From Saccharina japonica (Eukaryota > Sar > Phaeophyceae > Laminariales > Laminariaceae), in NCBI GenBank assembly GCA_008828725.1, contig MEHQ01000700.1, positions 62,001-126,000 of the forward strand: DNA of 64,000 nucleotides, given 5' to 3'. Position numbers and translations under genes: made by a program. Below, one piece after another: positions 1-12,334 of the stretch; within the stretch, counting starts at the first letter, position 1, and the number at the start of each line of letters is the position of its first letter. Below the pieces are notes generated by a model. It did no database searches. It was not told the origin of the DNA and saw only the letters and a program-made list of their open reading frames with translations.

Positions 1-567
1 TCAGCGGCGAGCCCTACACTGAACAACTTGCAGGTGTACACTTTCATGTGCTGAAGGCTTGTCTGATCTAGGTACGAGTAGGCATTTCCTGTTGTCAGAC
101 CCATCTTGTCCGAGTATAAGTCGAGCGTTTCATGAATGAACAAGCCCGGACTACTTGCACATAAACGATACAGTAGTTCGCAATCATTTCGAGTAGAGGC
201 CATGGAGTAGAGGCCAAGGATGACTATATTTGGGAATCATACTCGAGTCAAGGTACTGGACGAAACACAACGATGGTGGATCGGCTTACAAGAGGCAAAG
301 TATAGTCTGCTACCAGGTGCACATTTATCGAGTCTGCACTACAGTATATTATGCATGCATTGTGCTACTGCAGTATGTATATATGCTCCGGACATGGAGA
401 ACTTGATACGCTTTCGTTTGGAGGTGGAAGCGCACAAAGTAACGAGAGGGTCGGTTTCGACGCACGGGTACAGTAGTTCAACTACAAGCTCGGATACTGT
501 AAACATGACGACCCGTCCATAAACAAGCAGAATACTGGCCCAGGGCTGATAAGGCGTGTGGTCCGCA
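1..567. other. Gene-free stretch
   Basis: No frame here has splice signals or protein-like composition that I trust. The stretch shows frequent TACAGTA/GTACTG words, which recur across the whole window. Confidence 0.4.
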
Positions 568-874
568 CTACGGTACAGTACTGTATTCTTCGTACTCGTA
601 CTGCTGTTGTGGATAGCTCTCAGAATTTTCCTCGTATTTTCCACTGAAAATCTCAGGCATACGTAGCTTTGTGCGGGCTCCTTCGTGAGAAAGGGTCGCG
701 ATATTCCAGGCAGCGCCTGGGGCGCACACCCGTTCTATAATAGTGATACGGTTTGCACGGTAGGTGCGGCGTTGGCGGTCGAACCTTTTGCCAAGACGGC
801 GTGAGCCACCAATCGACGAGGCAAATATCACACCAGGTATGTACGATACCGATCTCCTTATCTCCTTCCATCCT
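568..874 (-). CDS. Candidate C-terminal exon, Tyr/Gln-rich tail
   Basis: A minus-strand open frame of about 100 codons follows an acceptor (gtctgtgacag at 875-885) and ends at a stop at 568. Its C-terminus is rich in Tyr, Glu and Gln (motif PQQQYEYEEYSTVP), preceded by a basic stretch (RFDRQRRTYRANR). The acceptor region is nearly identical to that of the exon at 14307-14453, so both may be copies of one ancestral terminal exon. A second overlapping frame, stop at 653, is also open and resembles the 14.4-kb exon slightly better at its start; I cannot decide between them. I do not recognise the family. A plausible donor (GTGAGT, near 925) of an upstream exon lies just before it, which would give an unusually short intron. 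Confidence 0.33.
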
Positions 875-1635
875 CTGTCACAGACTCCAACCATATTGAT
901 TTTGAAGGACACTCACGTGTCGGTCGGTCTTGCACGGATTCCAAATGTGCTGTCCAAGTAACGACGCTGATACCCGGGTGCCTCCATCCTTCGCAACTGC
1001 GTGACACAAACAATATACCTGTGGCGTCCCTGGGACATCCGTGGGTATCATTTAGGGTTGCTATAGATATGGAGGCATACACAATGTTACTCAAATTGTG
1101 ACGTGTAACCGTCATAGAGACCTGTGGGATCGTCACCGTCCACGACGTGCGTAATATCACTTTGTTTAATCTGTTATTGATCTGAGTCCACCTATTTAGC
1201 CGGGTGCACAGCAGTGCTGGCCCCGGGCTCCTGCTGAGTTCAGGGGTATAGGTGTGGAAATGTGAGTGACCGCTTCTTGGCGTGCTTCATAGTACACCTG
1301 TAGTACTTGCGAATGACCGCACTGTCGCGAGTTTTTAGATAATTCCATGCATAGGAGGAAATTCTTGGAATTTTCTAGAGATTTACACCCACAAGCGGCC
1401 TGGGCAACTTCCCGTCACGCGAAGAAAGGTACATATGAGTACAGTATACCCAGTTACCTGCAGCGACATGCACATCATAAAGAAATATTGTTCGGCGTAC
1501 ACGCGTATTGTATTGTAGACGTACGACGGCATTTGTTGTTTCCAGCAGAGGTCGTCATGGTCTAGTCTTTGCATTCATTATCATACAACCCATGAATACT
1601 CGTAGTGTATCTGGTCGGAAAGTGTGTTTGCTCCG
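875..1635. other. Gene-free stretch
   Basis: Apart from the splice-like sequence at 875-930 shared with 14.45-14.52 kb, I see nothing I can support here. Confidence 0.35.
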
Positions 1636-1677
1636 TCACTCTGCCTGGGGTGATACCACTTCGAGAACGATATCACC
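1636..1677 (-). pseudogene. Short relic of a GxIxLEVV exon
   Basis: After an acceptor (ggccag) the minus strand reads GDIVLEVVSPQAE and then stops. The exon at 8791-8916 starts identically in phase (acceptor directly before GGT) and reads GGIILEVVYPPEA. The protein match is better than the DNA match, which suggests a shared coding ancestor. This copy is only 13 codons long and is probably broken. Function is unknown. Confidence 0.3.
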
Positions 1678-4600
1678 CTGGCCACAAGTTCCGTCAACTC
1701 GGCTATATGTAGGTCTACAATGCGAGGTGCATCGTTTACGATACGTGTTTGGACAAACCTCTCGAAGCCCGCTCTTGGAGCCGTGCGTGCGGAGCACATA
1801 CATCAAGAAAGAAATAAATTTCCGGTCGCTGTGCTGTCTACTGAAACATCGTGGGTACGTAAAGTTTTCCTGCGGGGGCCGTACTACTCGATACTTAATT
1901 TTCGTTTAGTCACACGTGTGTTGTGGACGAAGGACGAGCGAGCGCTATATTGTTTCAAGTGCGCGCAGCGAGAGAGCGGTCGCGGATGAGATAACACCAC
2001 GTCACGTTGCCAAGATACACGAATACTCTCCAACACAAGCAGCGATGATGCAGCAGTATTACTGTAGGTGCAGTACTGCCTACAGTATTGGATGGAATCT
2101 TAATCTTAACCTCCATCAAGATGTACGATCTTTTCATCCGGTATCATTCTACCATGCGCCGACCAAGGTCCGCACCTGGGCACGTTCACACGTGTGCTGA
2201 GTACACCTCTGGCCGAGCTCGAACACAGACCGCAGCTGTTGGTGTTGCGGGTGTGCCAGTAGCAGCGACTGCTGGCCACGGCCTGGTCTCATGCCGGTGG
2301 AAAACGAGTTTGGCAAGCCACACAGACGGAACACCAAAACATCATGCTTACGAGTATTGGTTCCGTTTCGTCGTTTAAGTTTGTAACTGTAACATTGCTC
2401 ATTTGGGATTTCCGACCAGCCCATCCGGTCAGCCATTCGCTTACGCTAGACGCTACAGGACAAGGGTTTGGGCGAACACAGCAAACATCATATCCAAACT
2501 ACTGTACAACGACGACGGTCCCGCCTCGTCGAATCGGGAAATCACGGAGACCACGAGCGACGACGCGTGACCGAAGAAAGTTCGCCGCTGGCTGGAGCTT
2601 GTATATCGCAACCCGCACGTCTCTCTACACGAAACATACCTTCACGTACGTATATATGTCTTACGTCTCGGGTACGGAAATCAATGTGTGCCTTGACGTA
2701 CAGTACGCACGGGTCTACGAACGGGAAAGAGTTGAATAAAAACGAAAGTTTCATCGTTTAACGTACGCTATGTAACTTGAGTCAACAAAGCGTGATCAGC
2801 AGACACTAACTATTATACAATGCCCTATGCTCAAGGTTGTGTTCAAGAGTGGCCAATGCGCACTCACAGTACTTAGGAATTTCTTGTTGGCGGACCCATA
2901 CGAGTAGTGCTGGACAGGCAGTGAACAGTGGTATGAAAACATTGTCGTAATTCACTGTTCAAAGTGGAATTGTGACTTTGTGGACTGTGAGGCGGGTGTT
3001 GGCATAACATTACAACGTGTCTTTGCCGGCGGCCTGGACGGCCGCCAGTCGCCGGCGCGTGGGATGCCCCAACTGTTATCTCAGTGTATGTGGCAAATTA
3101 TGAAGTGCGGATGTACTGCCGACATGTTGAAAGTGCGCCATCAATAATTAACTGCGCACAAGCTGCCGTATTGATATACGTGTACGATGTTCGGTCACTT
3201 ATCCGACAGTCGTATGTATGATGTCGCACATAGCTGTTGCGACACCGCTTACTCCGAGTCGCACGGCTGCTGTTGCAACTCCGCTTACTAAACGCATGCA
3301 CACCACAACGAAACTAACAACATTTATAATAATCAGAAACACAACAGAAACAACAAGCAACGGCTGCACCCTGCACACACAGCTCCTGCTGCTGTTCTAG
3401 AACCCCCGGTTCTAAAACTTCCGCCTGAAACCCGCACGTCTCTTCGTGGAGAATGCAAAAACACAAACCCATCCCCTCGATCTTCCTTCGACCCTCTGCC
3501 CCCAAAACTGATGTTGCTCTGGTGCAGCGCGCAAGACGCTCATAGAGCTACCCAAACAGCTCCAGGGCGGCACGTACCGTGTACCATTAACCATGTGGTA
3601 CCGATCTCCTGTACTTGTCTGTATCCTGAGCACTAGTCGTACTTGTTGGCTCAAGTATCTGCTTGTCAACAAGCCAAATTAACCTACGGGCGTACCTACA
3701 GTACAGATCGAGGCCGAATTTGTCAAACAACAGGCGCAGTAGATCAAAGTCGTACAAACTTTGGTTCCATCCACGCCTTCATATTTTGTATATCATTCTA
3801 TTAATTATATACATCATGGCACCCGAACCAGGGTCGCATGTTTCTTGTGGGGGGGTGAGTCCTGTCTACCTACATTGGCCGCTCTCATTAGCTCTCACCA
3901 CGGTGGCACCGGCAGGGCGGCCGATGCTCCCGGGAGCTCGGAAGTCGGACAGCATGCACCCAAACAAATCACGCGAAATCGCACATCGTCTGATTAGCAC
4001 GAGCCACAAAACGTACAGCTACAACGCTTGAATTAAGACGCGAAACGTCACCGAATAGCCGTGACATCCACGAACCAACCCTCGCCGTACGCTTGCCAGA
4101 ATATACCGGCACTGTGTCTTAATTGTACCAGATGAACCAATTATCTCCAGTAGAACGCACCGGCAGTTGTAGACATTTACGCCCTCGATTTGAGCAGCTT
4201 CAGATATTCGCGGTAATATGTAAAGATTAACTGGGCCACACGAGTGTCGATATGATACAAACTGTATAATTGACGCCTTTAAGAGAGTCTCCGCCGCCCC
4301 TCGCAATAGTTGCAGTATACCAACATTATCCCTTAGGTGCTACTCGCAAAGAATCACCGGAGCCATCGCTCCACTACGCCGAACACATATCGCTTCTACC
4401 GCGATATGCTCGTAGTTGTGATCGGCAACCATTTGTGCTCCCGCCCCCTGCCGCCCTCAATGTTGTGTACAGTAGCATAGCTACATAATCAAGACATAAA
4501 ACCGAACCCGTGAGCAGTAGAACCGCCCCCCCCCCGCCATGTTTGGAGTATTTGTCACTCCAACAAAATCACAACATCCAGTTGTGGGGTTCACGAACGC

Positions 4601-5095
4601 CCCCCCCCCCCTTTCCCTGCGATCAACACTCCGTTGCTGCGATTAGTGTGAAGGGAGCTCTGAACCCGGCCGCGAATGCTGTTCTTATCGAACCCCGTCA
4701 CCCCTGCGTTTGACTATTCAGAGCCGTCTGCGAGTGGAAGGGGGCGATCGTGCCCTATCGGAGCGCCGACGCCGCGGCTAGAAAGGCGCACGCCTTATCC
4801 AGACTTTCGATATCATGATTGCGGAGAGGCTTTCGCTACGTGCTTTGATTTCGAGTGTTCATGCCCTTTGTAATGCGGTGAGCCACAAATACTTTACGCA
4901 TAGGCTAACCAGCATGAAATCACAACCCATATAGCTAGTATTTGGTACTGACTACGACCTGCAGTACGTAATCCATGCCGGATGAACGATAGCCAGATAA
5001 CCACAGCAGCCCGGGGCGCCCTTAGCGTCTCACGATGACGGAACAACCAACGGTTGACGGTACGTGATAGCACGCTTCTCGCGGCTTGCCTGCAG
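1678..5095. other. Gene-free stretch with C-runs
   Basis: Several frames are open for 60-130 codons, but none has matching splice signals or protein-like composition. There are homopolymer C-runs near 4527 and 4601. I see no repeat family with a second copy in the window. Confidence 0.35.
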
Positions 5096-5345
5096 TAATC
5101 GAGGGAGGGAGGGCGGAGGAGGAGGGAGGAGGGAGGGAGGAGGAGGAGGGGGAGGGCAGGGAGGGAGGGAGGAGGGAGGGATGGGAGGGGAAGGGAGGGA
5201 CGGTCGGGGGGGGTACAGTAGGGGAGGCGATCGTTGCGCGGGGGGGCAGGGAGGGGGTGAGGGGAGGGGTGGTGTGTCGTCGATGGGGTGTGCACGCCGG
5301 CGTAGAGGTCGGGTGATAGGGGAGGGAGGGGGGTTGTGGTGTACT
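5096..5345. repeat. Purine-rich GGGAGG low-complexity tract
   Basis: About 250 bases built mainly of GGGAGG and GGAGGA words on the plus strand, with many G-runs of three or more. Such a strand can fold into G-quadruplexes or triplexes. It creates long glycine/glutamate frames on one strand and proline/serine frames on the other, which are artefacts. It directly precedes a dispersed repeat copy. Confidence 0.85.
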
Positions 5346-5383
5346 CTGGTCGTGACACGCGGTAAGTCGTATGACAGTCGACG

Positions 5384-5679
5384 CCTCGCATCCCTACAAT
5401 GCCGGGACGGGGCACGTTGGGTTTTCACCAACCAGGCAGGCATTGCTTGCACCAAGTGCGAAGCGCCGTGAGGTATTGGGCGAGTCGCATGGAAGGTGAG
5501 CTGCATCCTGCTAAGGACCGCCTCTGAGGCGGACTTGCATATGGACGACAGCCTCCAATGAATTGATTTAATTTCTGGTGTGGCCACTTCTAGAGACAGC
5601 AATGGGTATTACTACGTATCTGCCTCATAGATGCCTTACCATATCACACTACGTGATACGATCATTCCCCTTGTGCGGA
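5384..5679 (+). repeat. Dispersed repeat, copy 1
   Basis: A block of about 296 bases that returns at 58215-58510 at roughly 90% identity by eye, starting CCTCGCATCCCTAC and ending CCCCTTGTGCGGA. Looser similarity extends some 40 bases to the left in both copies. Both copies lie just after a G-rich tract. There are no obvious terminal inverted repeats and no coding frame is conserved between the copies, so it is probably a non-autonomous mobile element of unknown class. Confidence 0.8.
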
Positions 5680-6810
5680 GTTGAGCATATCAACCACGCA
5701 CAAATGATCTAACCAGGCCGCCAGTATGGGTGACCGCCAAAAAACAAGAACAAAAAAAAACGGTACCCTGGTTGTCTAGCTCACGCAGTGAGAGGAATGT
5801 TTTACAGCGTCGTCGCCAAGCGACGCCAACCCAACCTATACATATATAATATATTTAGGGAGGGAGGGGAGGAGGGGAAGAGGTGATACATCAGTATGTA
5901 TTGTCACCATGTGCTATGTACGCTGCATCGCCTTGGTGTGTCACTAACGTCCAGCATAACTGTAACGTGCAGCAATATAAACCACAGCAAATCAGGGTTG
6001 TCCAAAGCTTAGGCGAGTCAAGGCAACCAACAACGCAACAAATGCTGATATCCTGACTCGAAACTCGAGGCACCGAAACACGTTACAGGACTAAAATATT
6101 GGTGTAAAGATACAAGTTTATGCCTTGTTCTCTCTTTGTTTAGAAGCTTCTATATGTATACATATCTCACCTCACGGCGTTCGAAACTTCTTCGCAGAGT
6201 AGCAGTGGCCACAGCATGCCGTATAGGATAACCGTCCATACGCCAACCAACCACGCCGGAGGCTCATTGCCCGAGTCGTTCCTCATTTTCGCCTGACCTG
6301 CCCCCTGAAACGAGTCGTCGGCCACAAAAAGAGATAGCCTTCAAAACTATTAACACAAGGCCGTTGTCGCCGCTTCGCACTGCGATTGCTGTGCTTGGGT
6401 TTCCGTCGCTGCGCTGTCTGGGTCTGAGATGGTTTTGCACGCCTACCGGCGAGGTATGTGAAGACGGGAGCCATTGCGTGAGACCTCGAGTTGTGTATGA
6501 ATCCTAATGTGTCGCGTACGGGACGTATATGTTAGGGTGTACCAGTACCTGGTAGTATAGCACATGCGTGTAGCAGAGCATGTGTTTATGTCGTCACTTT
6601 GAGGGCATTGGTGGCAGGTATACCCCCAACCCACCCCGACTAAATCAGTATGATGCCGTTCAATATTGTGTTTGGGTGTGCCTCACAAGAGTTTGTAGAT
6701 GGAGTAGACCGGTATTAGGTACTGGTTTTCGCCTAGACACAAAAATATACTCACGCCAGATCATTTATATTTTTTTCTCCACATTTTGTCTTCATCTTCA
6801 TCCGTTTCAG
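5680..6810. other. Gene-free stretch
   Basis: Contains an A-run near 5751, a short GGGAGG tract at 5858-5882 and no supported gene. Confidence 0.35.
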
Positions 6811-6897
6811 AGTCACAGCGACGGCGAGCACTTCAGCCTCCTTGAAACATGTCTCTCACTTCTAGGCGTCGTTGAGATTATGAAGAAGGCGTTACTC
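6811..6897 (+). CDS. Candidate internal exon, unknown protein
   Basis: An unusually good acceptor (long pyrimidine tract ending gtttcag at 6804-6810) is followed by 29 open codons with helix-like composition (motifs HFSLLETCLSLLGVVEIMKKA), then CTC|GTAAAT. Both boundaries are phase 0. I found neither the upstream nor the downstream exon, and a second frame is open for 18 codons, so this may be chance. Confidence 0.22.
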
Positions 6898-7529
6898 GTA
6901 AATTTTATCACGATCATACACGACACTGGCGCTTTTTGCTGGTATTGCTGTCAAACTTATTCATGGTGTTTCGCACGGTGTAGCTTTTGGGGGGGGGGGG
7001 TTGTCTTGTAGAGGTGGTGTCGCGTTAGCGATACCGTGCTAGCAAACTTAGTGCAAGGTCCTCGAGGCATATTTTCACCAAGCGGGCCATCAAGAAAGGC
7101 CTGCTCAGTGCATTATTTAGGTCGCTTGAAACCAATTTTCTACGGTTGGACCGGTGTGAGTGGCTGCTTCTTCTGGCCTATCACGTGGCTCGTTGACACC
7201 GAGCCCAGTCTCAAGCAAGCCTTTGCAAAGTGACGGGATACAGTACAGGCCTGTTTGCTAGTGGTCTTCCAATGCAATGCCTAGTATTCTAAGCAGCATG
7301 TGCTAAAATCATACTGCGAGACTGAGCTCAGACTGTGGCACCGTGAATATGATGCAAACGATGTGACGCGGTCCCGGTGAGCGATGCCAACATGGCCCTC
7401 CACGAAACAAAGTCGTACAAACATACGTGGCATATAACATAGTATAAACTGAAACACAAAGACCAGCTCGACAATTTTAGAAGCCCTGGGCTCTCCAGAT
7501 CACTGGGGTGTGTGGAACTATGACTTCAC

Positions 7530-7734
7530 CTGCGCCTGCTCTGGGTGTTGTGCACGGAGAGCCCCCTGAATTGGCTCTCTGTAGCTAACATTGGTCGTGG
7601 GTTGTTCAGTCGAGCTGCTGCCGATACCGATCGTTAGGAAGGCCTTCCTCTCGGGCCGGTAGCTAACAGGGAGAGGAGAAGTGGTCGGGGTTGAACTGCC
7701 AGACGAATTAGGTGTGCCGCGTGTCTGGCAACGC
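7530..7734 (-). CDS. 205-bp exon of an unknown family, copy 1
   Basis: On the minus strand a pyrimidine-rich acceptor (ctctcttgccag) opens an exon that runs in phase 1 for 68 codons and ends CAG|GTGAAG. The exon at 19000-19204 has exactly the same length, start phase and end phase, and the two proteins align without a gap at about 26 of 68 identical residues. Shared motifs include CQxxGT near the start, SSSTxxxTT in the middle and IQxALRxQxP near the end. DNA identity is low outside these motifs, so the match is best explained by coding constraint. The sequence is Ser/Thr/Pro-rich and probably disordered. I do not recognise the family. Confidence 0.5.
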
Positions 7735-8790
7735 CTGGCAAGAGAGGGGCGGACGAACAGTAGGCAACAATGCGGGTTCAAGTTGGAGATCTGAAACAGA
7801 ATCCGAGTGATGCCTGGGTCGCGGTGAAAGCGGTTTCAATGCAGTACGGGCGGCAGTTCAATTCGAGTAGAATGGAACTATACCTCTACCATCATGTATC
7901 GAGGCAAACAGAGTCGCTACATAATTCAGGTTTAGCTATATTGAGGAGACAAACCCGAGGGCATTACAGTAGACTCTATGCATCACAAATATAAACCGTT
8001 CAAAATGAGAATTGAATTGAAACAGAGACGTCATCTGCTATCGTACAGCATAGCGACAACCGCAGTCTGAAGAGAGATCAGTAACGGTCGGATCTAGAGG
8101 TCCTGATTAAAACACCTGAATGTTTATCAATCGTCGATGAAGACGCGCACTAAATGCTCAACAGTACCGGCACTGTAGAATCCAACGTATTCCCTTCGAA
8201 GTTTTGAGCTACGGCGTAAATAGCGTTCAGAAGATTAAAAACGGTATGGCTTGGCTTTGTGAATGACTTTGGCTGACACACGACACGACGTATTCACAGG
8301 GGGTTGGTTTCCGTAGCGCATATTTCTCTCGAAGAGTATAGGCATCTCCTGCGCCACGTAGTCAATTACTTATCCGAGCCAGCTCGACGCTTTTCTTTGT
8401 GGCTGTGGGGTAAGCTGTGGTGAGATCTACAGTAGTGTGAGACAGCACGATTTGCCTCGCGGCCAAGTATCGTACGATGCGGATGCGTCCCCGTTTAGTT
8501 CACACTCGAACATCCATCCTTTTTGTCAATGAAATACTCGCTTGGCGCTCATAGGAATGGGGTATCCATATGTGCCGTCCGACGGTTGTCGGTGTTGCTG
8601 GAGCCTCTCCATCCCTTCCAGATGCGTCACACGGACAAACGTACACAAATAATAAAGCAACAACGAGCGCTTTTCCCAGTGACCCAGCGTGTATATACAT
8701 ATATACGCAGTACCTAGATACGTTACTTCGAAGAAGAGACCACTCAGCGCACACTGCACGTAGACGTATTGAGTTTACGGAAGAGTTCGT

Positions 8791-8916
8791 CTAGAGGCAA
8801 CCCCAGCGGAATGTGTCATACGAAGAGCAACTGCAGAGCAACGCTGTTCTTGCCAAAAGCGTGTGTGTTTCTCTCGGGGCCTCTGGGGGGTATACCACCT
8901 CTAGAATGATCCCACC
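8791..8916 (-). CDS. Candidate exon, GxIxLEVVxP motif
   Basis: After the acceptor ggctag the minus strand reads GGIILEVVYPPEA and stays open for 41 codons to a stop at 8791. The first 13 residues match the relic at 1636-1677 in the same splice phase. It lies about 1 kb upstream, in gene direction, of the 205-bp exon at 7530-7734 and could belong to the same gene. The end may be a donor inside the frame rather than the stop. Family unknown. Confidence 0.33.
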   Translation of the reverse strand, partial: GGIILEVVYPPEAPRETHTLLARTALLCSCSSYDTFRWGCL

Positions 8917-9287
8917 CTAGCCAAACACACTGAAATGGTAGTTAGTTTTGCCTACCTCGTGCTGCGTAGAGTATATTCAAGACATTAGGAGCTAATATTT
9001 GCAGCAAGAGCTTTTTCCAAGTATCGACACTTGTTTCATTTCGCAAAAGTAGGAGAACAGTATTGACGTTGCTCAGCCTCATCTTTCTGCTTGTACAGTA
9101 CCTCGTATTACGCGTAAACTACTGCGGCAATTATACCAAAACAGGGTGTTTACACATATGGGAATACCTGAGAATCCCTCCCAGCGTGGGCCCTAAAACC
9201 TACAGCGCCCCTAACCGTAATAGCAGCAACACACGACAAGCCCGCCCCAGGGACTGCGTCCTGTGAAATAGAGACAGAAAATCATAA

Positions 9288-9379
9288 ATCACAGGTATCG
9301 TTTGGCAGGATTGCGCCACGGATTCTTGTGGGAATCACAGGTATCGTTTGCGGGATTGCGCCACGGATTCTTGTGGGGA
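9288..9379 (+). repeat. 46-bp direct duplication
   Basis: The sequence beginning ATCACAGGTATCGTTTG is present twice head to tail, differing at a few positions. The surrounding 9.4-10.1 kb shows no gene. Confidence 0.8.
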
Positions 9380-11379
9380 CCGACCGTGTGGTCCGAGACC
9401 GAAATCATCTTGCCATCAAGGCTTCGTGGTGGCTGCGCAACCAGAGAGCTACTCGTATGTTATTTCAAGCGTTTCCCGGCAAGATGGCGCTTTCGCGCCG
9501 GGCTCGAGGACGAGACGTTTCCTTGACATGATACACCGACGAGCGCACCCCCTACCGCAATCAACGATGCTATTACTCTACCTCGAGTCGCATAAACACC
9601 GAAACAATTACCTGGTAAATAGCAAAGAAAGGGATGATGAGCGATGCGCCTCCTGCCGAGCTCGAGGCGAGCCAACAGCTACTGCCGTTTTTTATGTCGA
9701 GTAGGAGCGGATATCGGTCGCAGCTTGGTCCGAGGCCCAAGCAGAGCGATGAGAACCAATCTCACAAGTATAACTGCCGGTTGGATTTCCGTCTTCTATT
9801 TGTGTAACTGTCACTTTTCTCGTGAAGCATGTTCTGTAAGATACGACCCCTTCATACCGTGTCCTTCGAAGGTGAAAACTGATTAATTACTTGAATTAGT
9901 ATGAATTAATTAAAATAATGGGGTTGTATCGTAGGCTTTGGAGAATGTACGAAACGGGGGCCGGGTGTTGCAGGAAATTTAGTCACTTGTTCCCGCAGGA
10001 AAATATTGTGTTGATTTAAAGGGGTTGCGGAAAGTTTGGCCCATTATGTTATACTGCTTGCTCTGGCGGCAGAGTTGCGGCAATGCCAAAAACAAATATT
10101 CTGGTGGTATGAATACACCGAAATTATATAGTACATGATAGCGAGTCAAACGTTGATGTCTGGAGTTCGAATCTCACGTGGGTCGGACTTTTGAGTTTAT
10201 TTGCAAAAATAAAAAATAAAAACTGAATCAACTGCTGAGAGCGCCAATAGTAGCGTGGGTAGGCGCAATTCGATGCGAGTCGACGAGGGAAGGAAAGGCT
10301 GAAGTCTTCTCGCGATAAAAATGCAAGGCAAGAACCGTAGTGGGGGAGGAGGGAGAGGAGCCTACTTTGTGACCCCGGATCTGAGTTACGACTAGGGAGG
10401 AGAGAGAAAGGAAGGGCGAAGATAATAAATGGGATGGACAAAAAAACAACAAAAAAAAACTATTAATAGTGGCATCGCGACGTGTTCCTCCGGAAGTACT
10501 GCAGATAGGCACTTACCTGGAGAACTCAGACTACAGTTAGTATACACAATGGACAAAACAGCCTAGCGCTCCAAGTACGTGCTATTAATAGTAGCTCGCG
10601 GGTGTCTAGATAAACAGGATGAACACGATATTAATCGCAGGTACTAGCGTTGCGAGATAACTACCTACCAGGTAGAGTATTTGTCAACAATTTCGGCAAC
10701 GGTAGATGCGTCGCCATATTGATAAACGCTGTCATTCGTTGTGAGTTCAGCCTCGTGTTATTGTTTGCCTAGTGGCTAGTCCCCAGTGTAATGGAATGTG
10801 CTAATGACAACTACAGCAGATAGTTCGTTGAGTTATATGGGCATTGCATTTATTCGCCGTATTTTGCTGCGACTTGGATATGGTGTTATGATGTGGCTGG
10901 TGACTGGAGACCACCGCAACAATATGCGTAAACAAAATTTATATTCGTGAAGGCTACGACGTACAAGTATGGGACAGAAGAGACGGTCACACCGCCCGAA
11001 CTGTCGAATGCAGTCTTCATTAACCGGCGATTTGGGCACTGCTGTAGTAGTAGTAGAATTGTTGAGTTACTTACTTGCGGTTGGGCATGCTAATGTACGT
11101 ATTTTTTCTGTAAGTTGTATTTACCTGGTGTCGAGTTTTTGTTTGGCTGCACTCTACAATACAGTGGAGGTCATCGCTACGACTATGAGAAGCAGAGCAA
11201 GCACGATTCACAAAGGTGACGCGTACGCAAGAGAAGGTACGGTGACACATTTCGAACTGTCGTTTGCGGTCGATCGGGATCTAGCGGTATTGCTCGCTTC
11301 TTGTGATTGGCCCGATTAAGGATAATATCTCTCCCTTGCAGTGATTGGCCATATATGGATAGTTACTTGCTAGACGAAT
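9380..11379. other. Gene-free stretch
   Basis: A plus-strand frame at 10969-11319 (116 codons) has two hydrophobic segments but no splice signals or homolog I can name. At about 10150-10180 there is a B-box-like GTTCGAATC without a matching acceptor stem. Otherwise nothing. Confidence 0.35.
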
Positions 11380-11520
11380 ATGGAAGGTGGAAGGCACCCC
11401 CCAGCCCCCTCCCCCATCTGTCACTCTGTTTTGACTTCCTCCACCACAACAAGCCTGACGTCTTCATTCACACCTCCCAACCAAAGGTCGCCCACCACCT
11501 ACTGCCTACACCTAAAGCGA

Positions 11521-11652
11521 ATGGTACGTCAAGGCGCCATCGCCTTCAACGTCTTTCAGAGGACCGGCATCGTTGCCATCGCAAACGGCTACGGGATCCG
11601 TGAAGCGGCCAAGGCACACGGCGCGAAGTGTCAGCCTGGTGGAGTGCGGAAA
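11521..11652 (+). CDS. Exon with psq/CENP-B-like helix-turn-helix
   Basis: A 44-codon open segment ends at a strong donor (GCGGAAA|GTAAGT). It reads NGYGIREAAKAHGAKC, which matches the pattern of psq/CENP-B-type DNA-binding helices (AxxxGxSIRxAAKxxGV). Such domains occur in pogo/Tigger-like transposases and in host regulators derived from them. The start is uncertain: ATG at 11521 is one choice, an ATG at 11380 in the same frame another, and acceptors near 11450-11516 are also good. No catalytic transposase domain is visible nearby. The last codons (QPGGVR) lie inside a 200-bp tandem duplication. Confidence 0.38.
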
Positions 11653-12012
11653 GTAAGTCGTGGGTGATTTCTACAACGGACGAAGAGCACGTTGGCGGAA
11701 AATTCCAGGACGTACGTAGCCGTGCAGCCGGCGACGTCGGTCGACGACTCAATTAATAAATAAGTCCTGCCCCTTTTGCAGAATTATTTAATTAAATGCA
11801 CACCTATATATATATATATATTTCCTCTTGTCAGCCTGGTGGCGTGCGGGAAGTAAATAAGCCGAAGTCGTGGGTGATTTATACCCTGAACGAAGAGCCC
11901 GTTGGCGGAAAAATCCAGGGCGTACGTAACTGTGCAACCGGCGACGTCGGTCGACGACACAATTAATTAATACTTCCAGCCCCTTTTGCAGAATTAATTA
12001 ATTAAATGCACC
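11632..12012 (+). repeat. Tandem duplication, 200-bp period
   Basis: Two copies (11632-11805 and 11832-12012) share about 175 bases at roughly 88% identity. Each starts CAGCCTGGTGG, contains GACGTCGGTCGACGAC and ends in AATTAATTAA-rich sequence. The first copy overlaps the end of the helix-turn-helix exon, so the exon end and its donor region are duplicated. A TA repeat separates the copies. Confidence 0.85.
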
Positions 12013-12334
12013 TCCATTATTCTTCTCCCTCATTCGCAAAATTAATTAATTATACCCCCCATACCACGAACAACCTACCTAACGAGTATATATGTACATT
12101 ATATCTTGTGAACTGAAATTGATATGGATCTTGTATTTTGAATATACGAGTATGGATTTTCAGTATCTTGTACTGCAGCGGTACGCGGCGAACATACCGC
12201 CGACGCCTTCCCTCGTGCGTTGAAATCTATACTGTGTTTAAGACTACCGTCGATGCCAAACTGGTGCGTACCGTTTATTCTTCCTTGCAGTGCTCCATTG
12301 TTTATACAGTTGACTGTTTCGCACCGTACGAACT

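Noticed and set aside
5030-5602. Gly/Glu- or Pro/Ser-rich frames of 135-190 codons
   Set aside because: Direct consequence of the GGGAGG tract; no stop codons can arise in such sequence.
10140-10190. GTTCGAATC B-box suggesting a tRNA
   Set aside because: No A box at the right distance and no pairing acceptor or T stem.
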